Shown piece after piece: positions 1 to 11,919 of a stretch of 64,000 nt of DNA; the stretch's first letter is position 1, and every line of letters starts with the position of its first letter. Source of the stretch: Comamonadaceae bacterium. Lineage in GTDB: Bacteria > Pseudomonadota > Gammaproteobacteria > Burkholderiales > Burkholderiaceae_C. The DNA lies in the NCBI GenBank assembly GCA_009996515.1, contig JAACZV010000004.1, forward strand, positions 154,020 to 218,019, read 5' to 3'. The translations under genes were made by a program, and so were the position numbers. The notes beneath the pieces were generated by a model that had not been told where the DNA came from, made no database searches, and saw only the letters and a program-made list of their open reading frames with translations.

Positions 1-114
1 CCGGCCATCGACGCTGATGAGCAGCATGCGCAGCGGCGCGGGCAGCGTGTTGCGCGGCCCGGCCAGCAACTGGCGGGCGGCATCGGTCTTGGCGGGAATG
101 AAGGGCTGGGACAT
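1..114 (-). CDS. Unknown protein, N-terminal fragment cut by the window edge
   Basis: An open frame on the minus strand begins with ATG at 114 and runs off the left edge; 38 residues are visible, starting MSQPFIPAKTDAARQLL and ending at an LLISVDGR segment. No ribosome-binding site is obvious. The composition and the absence of stops fit coding DNA of this genome, and the frame points away from the VOC gene's 3' end. I do not recognise the family from this short piece, so no function is assigned. Confidence 0.5.
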   Translation of the reverse strand, partial: MSQPFIPAKTDAARQLLAGPRNTLPAPLRMLLISVDGR

Positions 115-178
115 GACGCCACCATCATGTCCGGCGCATTTGCAGCGCCGATGACAGCGCCGTGACGCCCGGCCCGGC

Positions 179-637
179 TCAGCCCGCGGTCGGCGGGTTG
201 CGCAGGCGCTGGCTGAACCACCACAGATGGCCGTCGGGGTCGACGCAGCCATAGCTGCGGTCGCACCAGTAGTCGGTGCCGTAGTCGTTGTCCGCCAGCT
301 CATAGGTCAGGCGCGCGCCGGCCTCGCGGGCCCGGTCGCAATGGGCGTCGACGTCGTCCACGTAGAGGAACAGCGTCTGCGTGTTCACGCCGCCGGCGGC
401 CCGCGGCGCCCGGCCCGTGATGCCGAAGCGCGGCGCGCGCCCGGCACCGCCCTCGGCGACCATCACGATGGCCTCGCCATAGCGCAGCTCGCTGTGCATG
501 ACGCTGCCGTCGGGCGCATCCACGACGATCTCGACGGTGAAGCCGAAGGCCTTGCAATACCAGGCGATGGCCGCGCGGGCGTCTTCGCAATAGAGCGCCG
601 AGGACAGGCGCGGCCAGCCGGGTGGGGTGGGTTTCAT
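179..637 (-). CDS. VOC (glyoxalase/bleomycin-resistance fold) family protein
   Basis: A 152-residue protein of the vicinal oxygen chelate superfamily. It opens with an 'RLSSALYCEDARAAIAWY' stretch typical of the first beta-alpha-beta module and ends with 'DPDGHLWWFSQ', the usual C-terminal metal-side strand. The ATG at 637 was chosen over an upstream in-frame start at 793 because a GGAGA ribosome-binding sequence precedes it and homology-like residues start there. Such small single-domain VOC proteins are often called PhnB-like or glyoxalase-like; the substrate cannot be told from sequence. It is divergent from hscC, with about 250 bases between them. Confidence 0.8.
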   Translation of the reverse strand: MKPTPPGWPRLSSALYCEDARAAIAWYCKAFGFTVEIVVDAPDGSVMHSELRYGEAIVMVAEGGAGRAPRFGITGRAPRAAGGVNTQTLFLYVDDVDAHCDRAREAGARLTYELADNDYGTDYWCDRSYGCVDPDGHLWWFSQRLRNPPTAG

Positions 638-886
638 CGCGGTCTCCGCAGTGCAGGGCCAGAGTCCGATCCTCGCATCACGACTGCGCTGCCGCCACCA
701 TGAAACTCGCGGCGGCCGCCCCGCGGAGGCCCCGCCCGGTCGCCGCCAGGCGGTGCCGACGGGCGTGGGCCTGCGGCACCCGACGCTCGTCAAGCTCGGG
801 CCCCAAGAGCCGGTCCATCACCCTAGGTGCGTGGCGCGTGTACAACTGCCGCTACGCTAGCGACAGTTCCACGAAAGGCCTATCCA

Positions 887-2599
<1,713 letters not shown>

Positions 2600-2602
2600 G
2601 CC

Positions 2603-4240
2603 ATGTGGGAACAGGACTGGGCCCTGCTGGGCATCGCGCCCACCACCGAGCCCGGCGCCATCAAGAAGGCCTATGCGCTCAAGCTCAAGGCCACGCGGCC
2701 GGATGACGATGCCCAGGCCTACCAGGCGCTGCGCGCGGCCTACGAGCGCGTGCAGCAATGGCTGAAATGGCAGCAGCTGCAGCAACAGCAGGCTCACCAG
2801 CCGGACGCCGAAACGCCGGCAGCGCCCCTGCCGCCGGCCGCCGTGCACGACGCGCCGGGCATGCCGCCGCCGGAGCAGCTGGTCCAGCCCCAGCAGCTGC
2901 TCGACGGGCTGGCCCGGTGCTGGCAGCGCTGCGGCGAGGCCGCGCTGCTGCACGAATGGACGGCGGTGCAGCAGCAGCTGGCTCAGCAGCCGCTGAGCCG
3001 CCAGACCGAGTTCTCGGCCGCCTTCGCCCACTGGGTGGTGGACGCGCCGGCGCTGCCCGACCCCTTGCTGAAGGCCTTGAACGACCATTTCGGCTGGCTG
3101 GACGACTTCCGCACCGAGCGACTGCTCGGCACGCCGCTGACGCACGCCTTGCACGAGGCGCTGGATGGCCGGCTGCGGCCGCCAGCCCTGCCCGACCCGG
3201 TGCGCGAGCTGGGGGCACCGCTGCAGGCGCTGGCGGCCCTGCACGAGGCCGGCCACGCCGGGTGGCGGCTGCAGTGGCTGTTCTTTCTGCTGCAGCCCAC
3301 GCTGGCCCGCTGCCAGGACTTGCTGGGTGCCGACTGGCTGCGACGCCTGGGCCTGACGCCGCCGACGCAGCGCTGGCTGGCCGGTTGCACGCGCCGCCAC
3401 CTGGGGCTGCGCGTGGGCCTGGCGACCCTGCTGTGCTGGGGCGCGGCGATCGCCATCCACGCCGCCGATGCGCAGGGCCGCGGCTTGGCCAGGCTGATCC
3501 TGAGCGGGCTGGGCAGCAGCCTGGCCTGGCTGGCCCTCAGCTGCGGCCTGCTGATCGTCGGGCTGCTGGCCGGCAGCCTCATCGGCGTCGGCCTGTCGCT
3601 GGGTGGCCGCGAAGGGCGGCTGGCCCGGCGACTGGACGCCTGGCGGCGCCACCGCAGCCAGCCCTGGCTGGGCCTGGCGGGGCTGCTGTTCGCGGCCTGG
3701 CTGTGCGATCTGCAGGCCTCGTCGGAGGCCGCCGGGGGCATGCCGTCGCTGCTGCCTGCCTGGGCCTACGGCAGGGCGGCCTGGGGATTCGGCATCGCCG
3801 GCCTGCTGCTGGCCTGGCCGCTGGTGCCGATGCACGGCCGCGTCGTGGCCGGCCTGGCGCCGCTGGTGGGCATGCTGGCCATGGACGCGCTGGGCGCCTG
3901 GCTGTCGCGCGGAAGCTGCCTGCTGCTCGGCCTGGCCTGGATGCTGGTCGCGGCGGCCGTCCACGAGGAGCGGCTGGGACTGCCGGCGGCCGTGCCCCTG
4001 CGCTGGCTGCTGCGGCCCATGCTGAACAGCTTCGCGCTGGCCGACCGCTGGACTTATGCGCTGGCGCTGGCGCCGCTGGCCGTCGGCATGGCCTGGCTGG
4101 GACTGGGCGGCGGCCAGGTCGGCGCGCTGCGCCTCTTCGTCGTCTGGGTGCTGAGCATCCTCGCCATCGGCTGGCTGCAGAGCCGCGCGGACGCGCTAGG
4201 TCTGAGCCAGTTGCGGGCCCTGCGGGCGGACGCGGGCTGA
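2603..4240 (+). CDS. Membrane J-domain-like protein, probable HscC co-chaperone (DjlB/DjlC type)
   Basis: A 545-residue protein. Residues 3-55 resemble a J domain ('WALLGIAPTTEPGAIKKAY'), but the diagnostic HPD tripeptide is RPD at residues 32-34. A glutamine- and alanine-rich linker follows, then a soluble middle part, and the C-terminal half holds about eight hydrophobic segments that look like membrane helices. Its position three bases after hscC strongly suggests that it serves this Hsp70 at the inner membrane. The RPD variant is common in J-like partners of HscC as far as I know, but whether it stimulates ATPase activity cannot be judged from sequence. Confidence 0.75.
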   Translation: MWEQDWALLGIAPTTEPGAIKKAYALKLKATRPDDDAQAYQALRAAYERVQQWLKWQQLQQQQAHQPDAETPAAPLPPAAVHDAPGMPPPEQLVQPQQLLDGLARCWQRCGEAALLHEWTAVQQQLAQQPLSRQTEFSAAFAHWVVDAPALPDPLLKALNDHFGWLDDFRTERLLGTPLTHALHEALDGRLRPPALPDPVRELGAPLQALAALHEAGHAGWRLQWLFFLLQPTLARCQDLLGADWLRRLGLTPPTQRWLAGCTRRHLGLRVGLATLLCWGAAIAIHAADAQGRGLARLILSGLGSSLAWLALSCGLLIVGLLAGSLIGVGLSLGGREGRLARRLDAWRRHRSQPWLGLAGLLFAAWLCDLQASSEAAGGMPSLLPAWAYGRAAWGFGIAGLLLAWPLVPMHGRVVAGLAPLVGMLAMDALGAWLSRGSCLLLGLAWMLVAAAVHEERLGLPAAVPLRWLLRPMLNSFALADRWTYALALAPLAVGMAWLGLGGGQVGALRLFVVWVLSILAIGWLQSRADALGLSQLRALRADAG

Positions 4241-4246
4241 GGCGGA

Positions 4247-5464
4247 TCAGCCCCGGTTCAGCACCTTGGGCACCGGATTGGGCCGCAGCCGGAACGCGTC
4301 CGGCATGCGCGAGCCCAGCAGCGGGCGCAGATACATGCGGAAGGCGTCGGTCACGTCGGTGCCGGCGGCGTTGATGAAGTGGTCTTCCATCGTGCGCGTC
4401 TTGCCGGCCACGGCGGCCAGCGGCAGCAGCTCGTAGTCCACCGAGTAGTAGCCCACGCGCTTGATGGCCACCGATCCGTCGCGGTCGCCGTGGAAGGCGT
4501 ATTGCACGGCCTTCTCGCCCACCTCGCGGGCCTCGCGCGCGTCGACGTCGGACACGCAGCCCAGGAAGCTGCGCTGCAGATAGCCGAAGGTGTCGCCGCG
4601 CACGCGCTTGAGGCCCAGCTTGCCCTTGATCTCCTCGCACAGCAGGTCGGCCAGCGCGCCGGTGCCGCTGAGCTGCACGTTGCCATGCGCGTCGCGCTCC
4701 AGGTCGCCGGCCAGCTTGGACAGCATGGGTGCGCCGGAGGCGTCGTGGATGCCCTCGCTGACGGCGACGACGCAGCGCCCGTAGCGCTGGTGCGTGGCCT
4801 GCACGTCGCGCAGGAACTGCTCGGTGTCGAAGTGGCGCTCGGGCAGGTAGATGAGGTGGGGGCCGTCGTCGTCGAACTTCTTGCCCAAGGCCGCGGCGGC
4901 CGTCAGGAAGCCGGCATGGCGGCCCATGACCACGCCCACGTAAACGCCGGGCAGCGCCGCGTTGTCGAGGTTGGCGCCGGCAAAGGCCTGGGCGACGAAG
5001 CGCGCGGCCGACGCATAGCCCGGCGTGTGGTCGTTGCCGACCAGGTCGTTGTCTATGGTCTTGGGGATGTGGACGCAGCGCAGCGGATAGCCCGCCGCCG
5101 CGGCCTCCTCGGACACGATGCGCACGGTGTCCGACGAATCGTTGCCGCCGATGTAGAAGAAATGCGTGATGCCGTGGGCCTGCAGCACCGTGAAGATCTC
5201 GTGGCAGTAGGCCGCATCGGGCTTGTCGCGCGTGGAGCCCAGCGCCGAGGCGGGGGTGCTGGCCACCAGCTCCAGGTTGTGGCTGGTCTCCTGCGTCAGG
5301 TCGACGAAGTCCTCGTTGACGATGCCGCGCACGCCATGGCGGGCGCCGTAGACCAGGCCCACGCCGCGCTGGCGGCGCGCTTCCAGCACCACGCCCACCA
5401 GGCTCTGGTTGATGACGGCGGTGGGGCCGCCGCCCTGGGCGACGAGGATCTTCGCAAGACTCAT
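4247..5464 (-). CDS. pfp: 6-phosphofructokinase, pyrophosphate-dependent type
   Basis: A 405-residue PFK-A family enzyme that phosphorylates fructose 6-phosphate in glycolysis. The active-site motif is PKTIDND at residues 134-140; lysine at the second position is the mark of pyrophosphate-dependent enzymes, whereas ATP enzymes have PGTIDND. GGNDS at 106-110 replaces the ATP-type GGDGS, and MGRHAGF at 180-186 is the substrate-binding loop. The start at 5464 puts the nucleotide or pyrophosphate-binding GGGPTAVIN segment at residues 11-19. The reversible PPi reaction would also allow gluconeogenic flux. Phosphoryl-donor preference is inferred from motifs only. Confidence 0.88.
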   Translation of the reverse strand: MSLAKILVAQGGGPTAVINQSLVGVVLEARRQRGVGLVYGARHGVRGIVNEDFVDLTQETSHNLELVASTPASALGSTRDKPDAAYCHEIFTVLQAHGITHFFYIGGNDSSDTVRIVSEEAAAAGYPLRCVHIPKTIDNDLVGNDHTPGYASAARFVAQAFAGANLDNAALPGVYVGVVMGRHAGFLTAAAALGKKFDDDGPHLIYLPERHFDTEQFLRDVQATHQRYGRCVVAVSEGIHDASGAPMLSKLAGDLERDAHGNVQLSGTGALADLLCEEIKGKLGLKRVRGDTFGYLQRSFLGCVSDVDAREAREVGEKAVQYAFHGDRDGSVAIKRVGYYSVDYELLPLAAVAGKTRTMEDHFINAAGTDVTDAFRMYLRPLLGSRMPDAFRLRPNPVPKVLNRG

Positions 5465-5556
5465 GGACGCTCCTGGCTGTCGGCGACTGGTCGGCGCAGT
5501 TTAGGCGTCAAGCGGGGAATCTGCGGGCCGCGCGCCGCGACCGGATGGGGCTCGGC

Positions 5557-7770
5557 TCAGCGCGTCATCCAGCGCTCGAGGTCCTCGCCCGGCATGGGCC
5601 TGGCGAACAGCCAGCCCTGGCCCTCGTGGCAGCCCAGGCCGATCAGGTACTGGCGCTGCTCCTCGGTTTCAATGCCTTCGGCGATGACGGTCAGGCCCAG
5701 GCCGCGGCCCAGGTTGACGACCATCTGCGCGATGGTGGAGCCGGCGCTGGACGACTGCGCCTCTTGCACGAAGGCGCGGTCGATCTTCAGGCGGTCCACC
5801 TGCAGCTGGCGCAGCTGGGACAGCGACGAGAAGCCGGTGCCGAAGTCGTCGATGGCGACGGAGAAGCCCAGGCGCTTGATGTCGGCCAGCACGCGCAGCA
5901 CGAGGTCGGCATCCTCCATGGCCATCGACTCCGTGATCTCCAGCTCGATGCTGTGGCCGTCCACGCCGCCGTCGCGCAGCGAGCGGGCCAGCATGTCGAT
6001 GAAGCCGGGATGGCGGAACTGCGCCATGGACACGTTGACGGCCATGCGGAAATCCGTGTGGCCCAGGGCCTGCAGCTTGCGCAGCTGGGTGCCGGCGGTG
6101 CGCATGACGAACTCGCCGATGGGGATGATGAGGCCGCTCTGCTCGGCCAGCGGGATGAACTGGTCGGGCGGGATGAAGCGGCCGTCGGCCGTGCGCCAGC
6201 GCAGCAGCGCCTCGGCACCGATGACGCGGCCGTCGTGCAGGTCCACCTGCGGCTGGTAGACGACGAAGAGCTGGCTCTCCTCGAAGCCGGCGCGCAGGCC
6301 CTTGAGCAGCTTGAAACGCTCGCGCGCATCGCTGCCCATGGCGGCGGAGAAGTACTGCGACGAGCCGCGCTGCTGCTGCTTGGCCCGCTTGAGCGCGATC
6401 TGGGCGTCCAGCAGCAGCTCGGAGCCGACGGCGGTGGACTCGCCCAGCCGCACCAGGCCGGTGGTGGCCGACAGCTGCAGGCGCTCGCCAGCGACGACGA
6501 AGGGCTCGGCGAAGACCGCGTTGACGGTGTCCGGGCAGACCCGGGCATGCTCGCCCAGCACGCCGAAGGTGTCGGCGCCGACGCGGGCCATCGCGGCGTT
6601 CAGGCCCAGCATCTCGCTGAGGCGATGCGTGACGGCCTGCAGCACCAGGTCGCCGAAATGGTGGCCGAAGGCGTCGTTGATGTCGGAGAAGTCGTCGATG
6701 TCGATCAGCGCCAGCGTGACGCCCGACGGGTCCTTCAGGTTCTTGTCCAGCAGCTCGACGAAGCGGTTGCGGTTGGGCAGGCGCAAGAGCGGATCGTTGT
6801 AGGCCTGGTCCAGCAGCTGGCTGTACAGCACGACGTTCTCGAAGCCGACGGCGATGTTGGAGCAGAAGGCGCGCAGCAGCTGCTGGTCCAGCTCGTCCAG
6901 CTCGCGGCCCACGTCCACCAGCGCCGCCATCGCGCGGCCCTGGCCCATGCCGAAGTAGAGGACCGTGCCGTCGTCGTAGAGGTTCTTGCGCTCGCGCAGG
7001 CAGCGCTCCAGGCGCTCGCGCACGGCGGCGATCTTCACCTGGGCCAGCGGCCGGTCGATGAGGCTGCTGTACTGGCCGGCGGCCGCGACGATGCGCACCT
7101 CGTCGCCCGTCTCGCCGTTGACCTGGGCACAGACCAGGCCCTCGGGCAGGATGCCCAGCAAGGCGCACAGCTGCGTGACGACGCCTTCGGCGAAGCGGCT
7201 CAACCCGCGCATGCGCGACAGCGAGGTGCTGCTCTCGACGATCATCTCCAGGCCGCGGCGGTTGGCCTCCAGCGCGCAGATCTGGCGGTAGGAGCGCACG
7301 GCCGCCGTCAGCACGGTGTACAGCCGCGTGCGGGTCAGCTCGGACTTGGTCTTGTAGTCGTTGATGTCATAGGCCTGCACCGTCTCGATCTCGGGGGCAT
7401 AGCCGGGCTGGCCGGTGCGCAGCACGATGCGCACGGCGCTCATGCGTAGCTCGTCGCGGATGTGGCGCACCAGCTGCAGGCCGGCATCCTCGCTCTCCAT
7501 GACGACGTCCAACAGCACGACGGCGAGGTCGCTCTCGCTGGCCAGCAGCTGGCGGGCCTGGGCGGCGGAGCTGGCGTGCAGGAAGACCAGCGGCTGGCCC
7601 TCGACGGTCAGGCCCTGCATGGCCAGTTCGGTGGCCTTGTGGACGTCACCATCGTCGTCGACGATCAGGATGCGCCAGGGTCTGTCGTTATGTCGATGTT
7701 CGCCGTCGGCATGCCCGGGCTCGTCAAGCAGCTCGAGCAGGTCGTCGTCAGCGGCGGGTGTCTCTTGCAT
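5557..7770 (-). CDS. Response regulator with DUF3369, degenerate GGDEF and EAL domains (c-di-GMP phosphodiesterase)
   Basis: A 737-residue multidomain signalling protein. Residues 30-150 form a receiver domain with acidic cluster VDDD and phospho-acceptor Asp88 in LLDVVM. Residues about 160-320 match the DUF3369 sensor region often found in such proteins. A GGDEF domain follows, but its signature is GADTF (398-402), so cyclase activity is unlikely. The EAL domain looks intact: EALLRW at 520, VNVSMAQF, ELEITES, DDFGTGFSSL, LKIDRAF and AEGIETEEQ, so hydrolysis of c-di-GMP is expected. The ATG at 7770 has a GGAG upstream; a GTG at 7803 would add 11 residues. No histidine kinase lies beside it. 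Confidence 0.88.
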   Translation of the reverse strand: MQETPAADDDLLELLDEPGHADGEHRHNDRPWRILIVDDDGDVHKATELAMQGLTVEGQPLVFLHASSAAQARQLLASESDLAVVLLDVVMESEDAGLQLVRHIRDELRMSAVRIVLRTGQPGYAPEIETVQAYDINDYKTKSELTRTRLYTVLTAAVRSYRQICALEANRRGLEMIVESSTSLSRMRGLSRFAEGVVTQLCALLGILPEGLVCAQVNGETGDEVRIVAAAGQYSSLIDRPLAQVKIAAVRERLERCLRERKNLYDDGTVLYFGMGQGRAMAALVDVGRELDELDQQLLRAFCSNIAVGFENVVLYSQLLDQAYNDPLLRLPNRNRFVELLDKNLKDPSGVTLALIDIDDFSDINDAFGHHFGDLVLQAVTHRLSEMLGLNAAMARVGADTFGVLGEHARVCPDTVNAVFAEPFVVAGERLQLSATTGLVRLGESTAVGSELLLDAQIALKRAKQQQRGSSQYFSAAMGSDARERFKLLKGLRAGFEESQLFVVYQPQVDLHDGRVIGAEALLRWRTADGRFIPPDQFIPLAEQSGLIIPIGEFVMRTAGTQLRKLQALGHTDFRMAVNVSMAQFRHPGFIDMLARSLRDGGVDGHSIELEITESMAMEDADLVLRVLADIKRLGFSVAIDDFGTGFSSLSQLRQLQVDRLKIDRAFVQEAQSSSAGSTIAQMVVNLGRGLGLTVIAEGIETEEQRQYLIGLGCHEGQGWLFARPMPGEDLERWMTR

Positions 7771-7897
7771 GAGGGATGGGGCTCCGGGCACCGGGGCGGG
7801 CACGTTAGGGCCACCCCGTCGGTCGAGAGCCGCAAGCGTAGTGCATCCGCATGACGGCCGACAAAAAAACTGCGGGCAAAACTCCCGTCGCAGGCCC

Positions 7898-10156
<2,259 letters not shown>

Positions 10157-10185
10157 AAGGGTGGGATTGTCGACGGCAGGCCCAG

Positions 10186-10214
10186 AAAGCACAAAGCCCG
10201 CGCAGAGCGCGGGC
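10186..10214 (-). terminator. Rho-independent terminator after the cold-shock gene
   Basis: On the minus strand an 8-bp perfect stem GCCCGCGC/GCGCGGGC with a three-base loop is followed by TTTGTGCTTT. It starts 25 bases past the stop of the cold-shock gene and lies just ahead of ygiQ, separating the two transcripts. Confidence 0.8.
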
Positions 10215-10239
10215 TCAGGGCTCGAGGCCGGGACGTGAT

Positions 10240-10455
10240 TTACAGCGCGCGGATGTTCGCGGCCTGCAGGCCCTTGGGGCCTTGCTTCACTTCGAACTCG
10301 ACCTGAGCGCCTTCGGCCAGCGTGCGGAAACCGCCGCCGTTACGAATTTCGCTGTGGTGGGCGAACAGGTCCTTGCTGCCGTCGGCGGGCGTGATGAAGC
10401 CGAAGCCCTTGCCGTCGTCAAACCATTTGACGGTGCCGGTCTGGAGGGTGCTCAT
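10240..10455 (-). CDS. Cold-shock protein, CspA family
   Basis: A 71-residue single OB-fold protein that binds single-stranded RNA and DNA. The RNP1-type motif GKGFGFITP and the RNP2-like LFAHHSEI are intact, and the protein starts [15 protein letters not shown] as usual for the family. The ATG at 10455 is preceded by AAGGAAA at good spacing. The gene is monocistronic, with a terminator just downstream. Which paralogue it is (CspA, CspD, CspE) cannot be decided from the window. Confidence 0.95.
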   Translation of the reverse strand: MSTLQTGTVKWFDDGKGFGFITPADGSKDLFAHHSEIRNGGGFRTLAEGAQVEFEVKQGPKGLQAANIRAL

Positions 10456-10540
10456 GGAATTTCCTTGCTGTTGTCGTGCGGTGAACCCCGCTCCGGAATC
10501 GGCTGCGGATTCACCAACAACGTCCAGGAAACAGGGCCAC

Positions 10541-10564
10541 AAAAAAAGCGCCGGATGTCGGCGC
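10541..10564 (-). terminator. Rho-independent terminator after bfd
   Basis: Read on the minus strand, GCGCCG pairs with CGGCGC around a five-base loop and is followed by seven consecutive T residues. It starts 17 bases after the bfd stop codon and precedes the upstream region of the cold-shock gene. Confidence 0.85.
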
Positions 10565-10580
10565 CGGGGTGCATTCTAGT

Positions 10581-10805
10581 TCAGGCCGCCATCAAGGCCT
10601 TGATCGGCACCATCCGGCCCGGCGCTCGCGCGGCGGCGCCGTCGACGCGGCTCTCCTCGAACACCGCGCAGGCACAGTCGTGGCAGGCCCCGCAGGCCGT
10701 GGCCACGCGCAAGTCCTCCTGCAGCGCCTCGAAACTGGGGCAGCCGCTGGAGGCGGCGATGGCGATGTCGCGGTCGGAGACGCGGTGGCAGACGCAAACG
10801 ATCAT
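10581..10805 (-). CDS. bfd: Bacterioferritin-associated ferredoxin
   Basis: A 74-residue [2Fe-2S] protein with the Bfd/BFD-like pattern: MIVCVCH at the start and ACGACHDC near residues 37-44, giving the four cysteine ligands in a C-x-C ... C-x-x-C arrangement. Bfd reduces bacterioferritin to release stored iron. The ATG at 10805 is preferred over a GTG two codons upstream because the family starts at MIVCVC. It is divergent from bfr, and a strong Fur-box match lies between them, 13 bases from the bfd start, consistent with induction when iron is scarce. Confidence 0.93.
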   Translation of the reverse strand: MIVCVCHRVSDRDIAIAASSGCPSFEALQEDLRVATACGACHDCACAVFEESRVDGAAARAPGRMVPIKALMAA

Positions 10806-10818
10806 GGACACGAAGTCT

Positions 10819-10837
10819 AATGCGAATCGATCTCATT
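10819..10837. promoter_or_regulatory. Fur box between bfd and bfr
   Basis: On the minus strand the 19-mer AATGAGATCGATTCGCATT matches the inverted-repeat Fur consensus AATGAGAATnATTCTCATT at 15 of 18 defined positions. It lies just upstream of the bfd start and about 75 bases from the bfr start, so iron-loaded Fur could act on both divergent genes. Confidence 0.75.
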
Positions 10838-10911
10838 TGCAAAAAGAGCGGTTTTGCCCAAGGGCTTTCGCTGGGGATACTGCGGCCCGATTTCACGTTA
10901 CGGAGCCGGCC

Positions 10912-11388
10912 ATGAAAGGCGATCCCCAAGTCCTCGTCCACCTGAACCAGCAGCTCAAGCTGGAGCTGACCGCCATCAACCAGTACTTCCTGCATGCGCG
11001 CATGCTGAAGAACTGGGGCCTGATGAAGATGGCCAAGCATGAATACGAAGAGTCCATCGAGGAGATGAAGCACGCCGACAAGCTCATCGAGCGCGTGCTG
11101 ACGCTGGACGGCCTGCCCAATCTGCAAGACCTCGGCAAGCTCTACATCGGCGAGAACGCCGTCGAGACGATGAAGTGCGACCTCATCATCGAGAAGGCCT
11201 CGCATGTGCACCTGAAGGAGGCCGTCGCCTACTGCGAGAGCGTGCGCGACTACGTCTCCCGCGAGCTGTTCGTGCAGATCCTGGACGACACCGAGGAACA
11301 CATCGACCACCTGGAGACCCAGATCGAGCTGGTCAACACGGTGGGCGAGCAGAACTATCTGCAGTCGCAGATGGGCGACGCCGGCTGA
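10912..11388 (+). CDS. bfr: Bacterioferritin
   Basis: A 158-residue haem ferritin subunit that oxidises and stores iron in a 24-mer shell. The haem-axial Met52 is present, as are ferroxidase residues Glu18, Glu51, His54, Glu94 and His130. At the position equivalent to E. coli Glu127 the residue is Thr, followed by Glu128-Glu129 ([11 protein letters not shown]); to my knowledge this variant is usual in Burkholderiales. The ATG at 10912 has GGAG upstream and gives the canonical MKGD start. A terminator follows, and bfd is divergent, forming a storage/release pair. Confidence 0.96.
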   Translation: MKGDPQVLVHLNQQLKLELTAINQYFLHARMLKNWGLMKMAKHEYEESIEEMKHADKLIERVLTLDGLPNLQDLGKLYIGENAVETMKCDLIIEKASHVHLKEAVAYCESVRDYVSRELFVQILDDTEEHIDHLETQIELVNTVGEQNYLQSQMGDAG

Positions 11389-11408
11389 GCCGACGTCGGC
11401 ACGTCGTT

Positions 11409-11440
11409 CGAGGGCCGCCGCGTGCGGCCCTCGCCGTTTT
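11409..11440 (+). terminator. Rho-independent terminator after bfr
   Basis: A 9-bp stem GAGGGCCGC/GCGGCCCTC with a five-base loop is followed by GCCGTTTT, about 20 bases after the bfr stop. It abuts the 3' end of the convergent DUF1854 gene. Confidence 0.75.
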
Positions 11441-11919
11441 CAGAGAAAGCGCTCCAGCAGCCGCCTGGAGTGCTTGTCCAGCGCCCAGCGGTCCGGCACC
11501 TGCAGCTGCACGCCGTGGCTGGACGTGATCAGCAGCCGGCCTTCTTCCAGCCGGCGTATGTCTTCCTCGCTCTTCAGCACGAAGTCCACCTCGCCGCGGT
11601 CCGTCGCGATGCGCCAGGTGCTGGGCGTCGCGAAGGTGTCGACCGAGATCAGGCGCTGCAGCACCGGATGGAACTCGCGCGCGGCCAGTTCGCCCTCCAG
11701 CAGCCGGCGCGGCGCCTCGGGCAGCGCGGACAGCCGCGCAATCCAGGCCAGCTCATGGCCATGGGTGCCCACCAGCGACACGCCCTCGTCGGGCGCCGAG
11801 ATGGGGTGGGCGCGCACCGGGGTCACGCCCACATGGCTGTCGCCGTTCAGGTCGGTCAGCACCAGCCGGCCGTGGGCGTCCAGATGCAGGTCGCGGAAGG
11901 GCAGCAGCGTCGTGCTCAT
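11440..11919 (-). CDS. DUF1854 protein of the cyanophycin locus
   Basis: A 159-residue soluble protein with no signal peptide. It matches the DUF1854 pattern: an N-terminal 'LHLDAHGRLVLTDLNG' stretch, a central 'GHELAWIARLSALPE' block and a C-terminal 'SHGVQLQVPDRWALDKHSRRLLE' block. Its start overlaps the stop of the ABC transporter gene by four bases (ATGA), so translation is coupled. The pair is divergent from two cyanophycin synthetases, an arrangement that recurs in Burkholderiales; annotation pipelines therefore call this family cyanophycin-metabolism associated. Its biochemical role is unknown. Confidence 0.85.
   Translation of the reverse strand: MSTTLLPFRDLHLDAHGRLVLTDLNGDSHVGVTPVRAHPISAPDEGVSLVGTHGHELAWIARLSALPEAPRRLLEGELAAREFHPVLQRLISVDTFATPSTWRIATDRGEVDFVLKSEEDIRRLEEGRLLITSSHGVQLQVPDRWALDKHSRRLLERFL

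Noticed and set aside
638..886. Small gene or RNA in the gap between the VOC and hscC genes
   Set aside because: Open frames there are extensions or shadows without ribosome-binding sites; no stable conserved RNA fold was recognised. It is best seen as a divergent promoter region.
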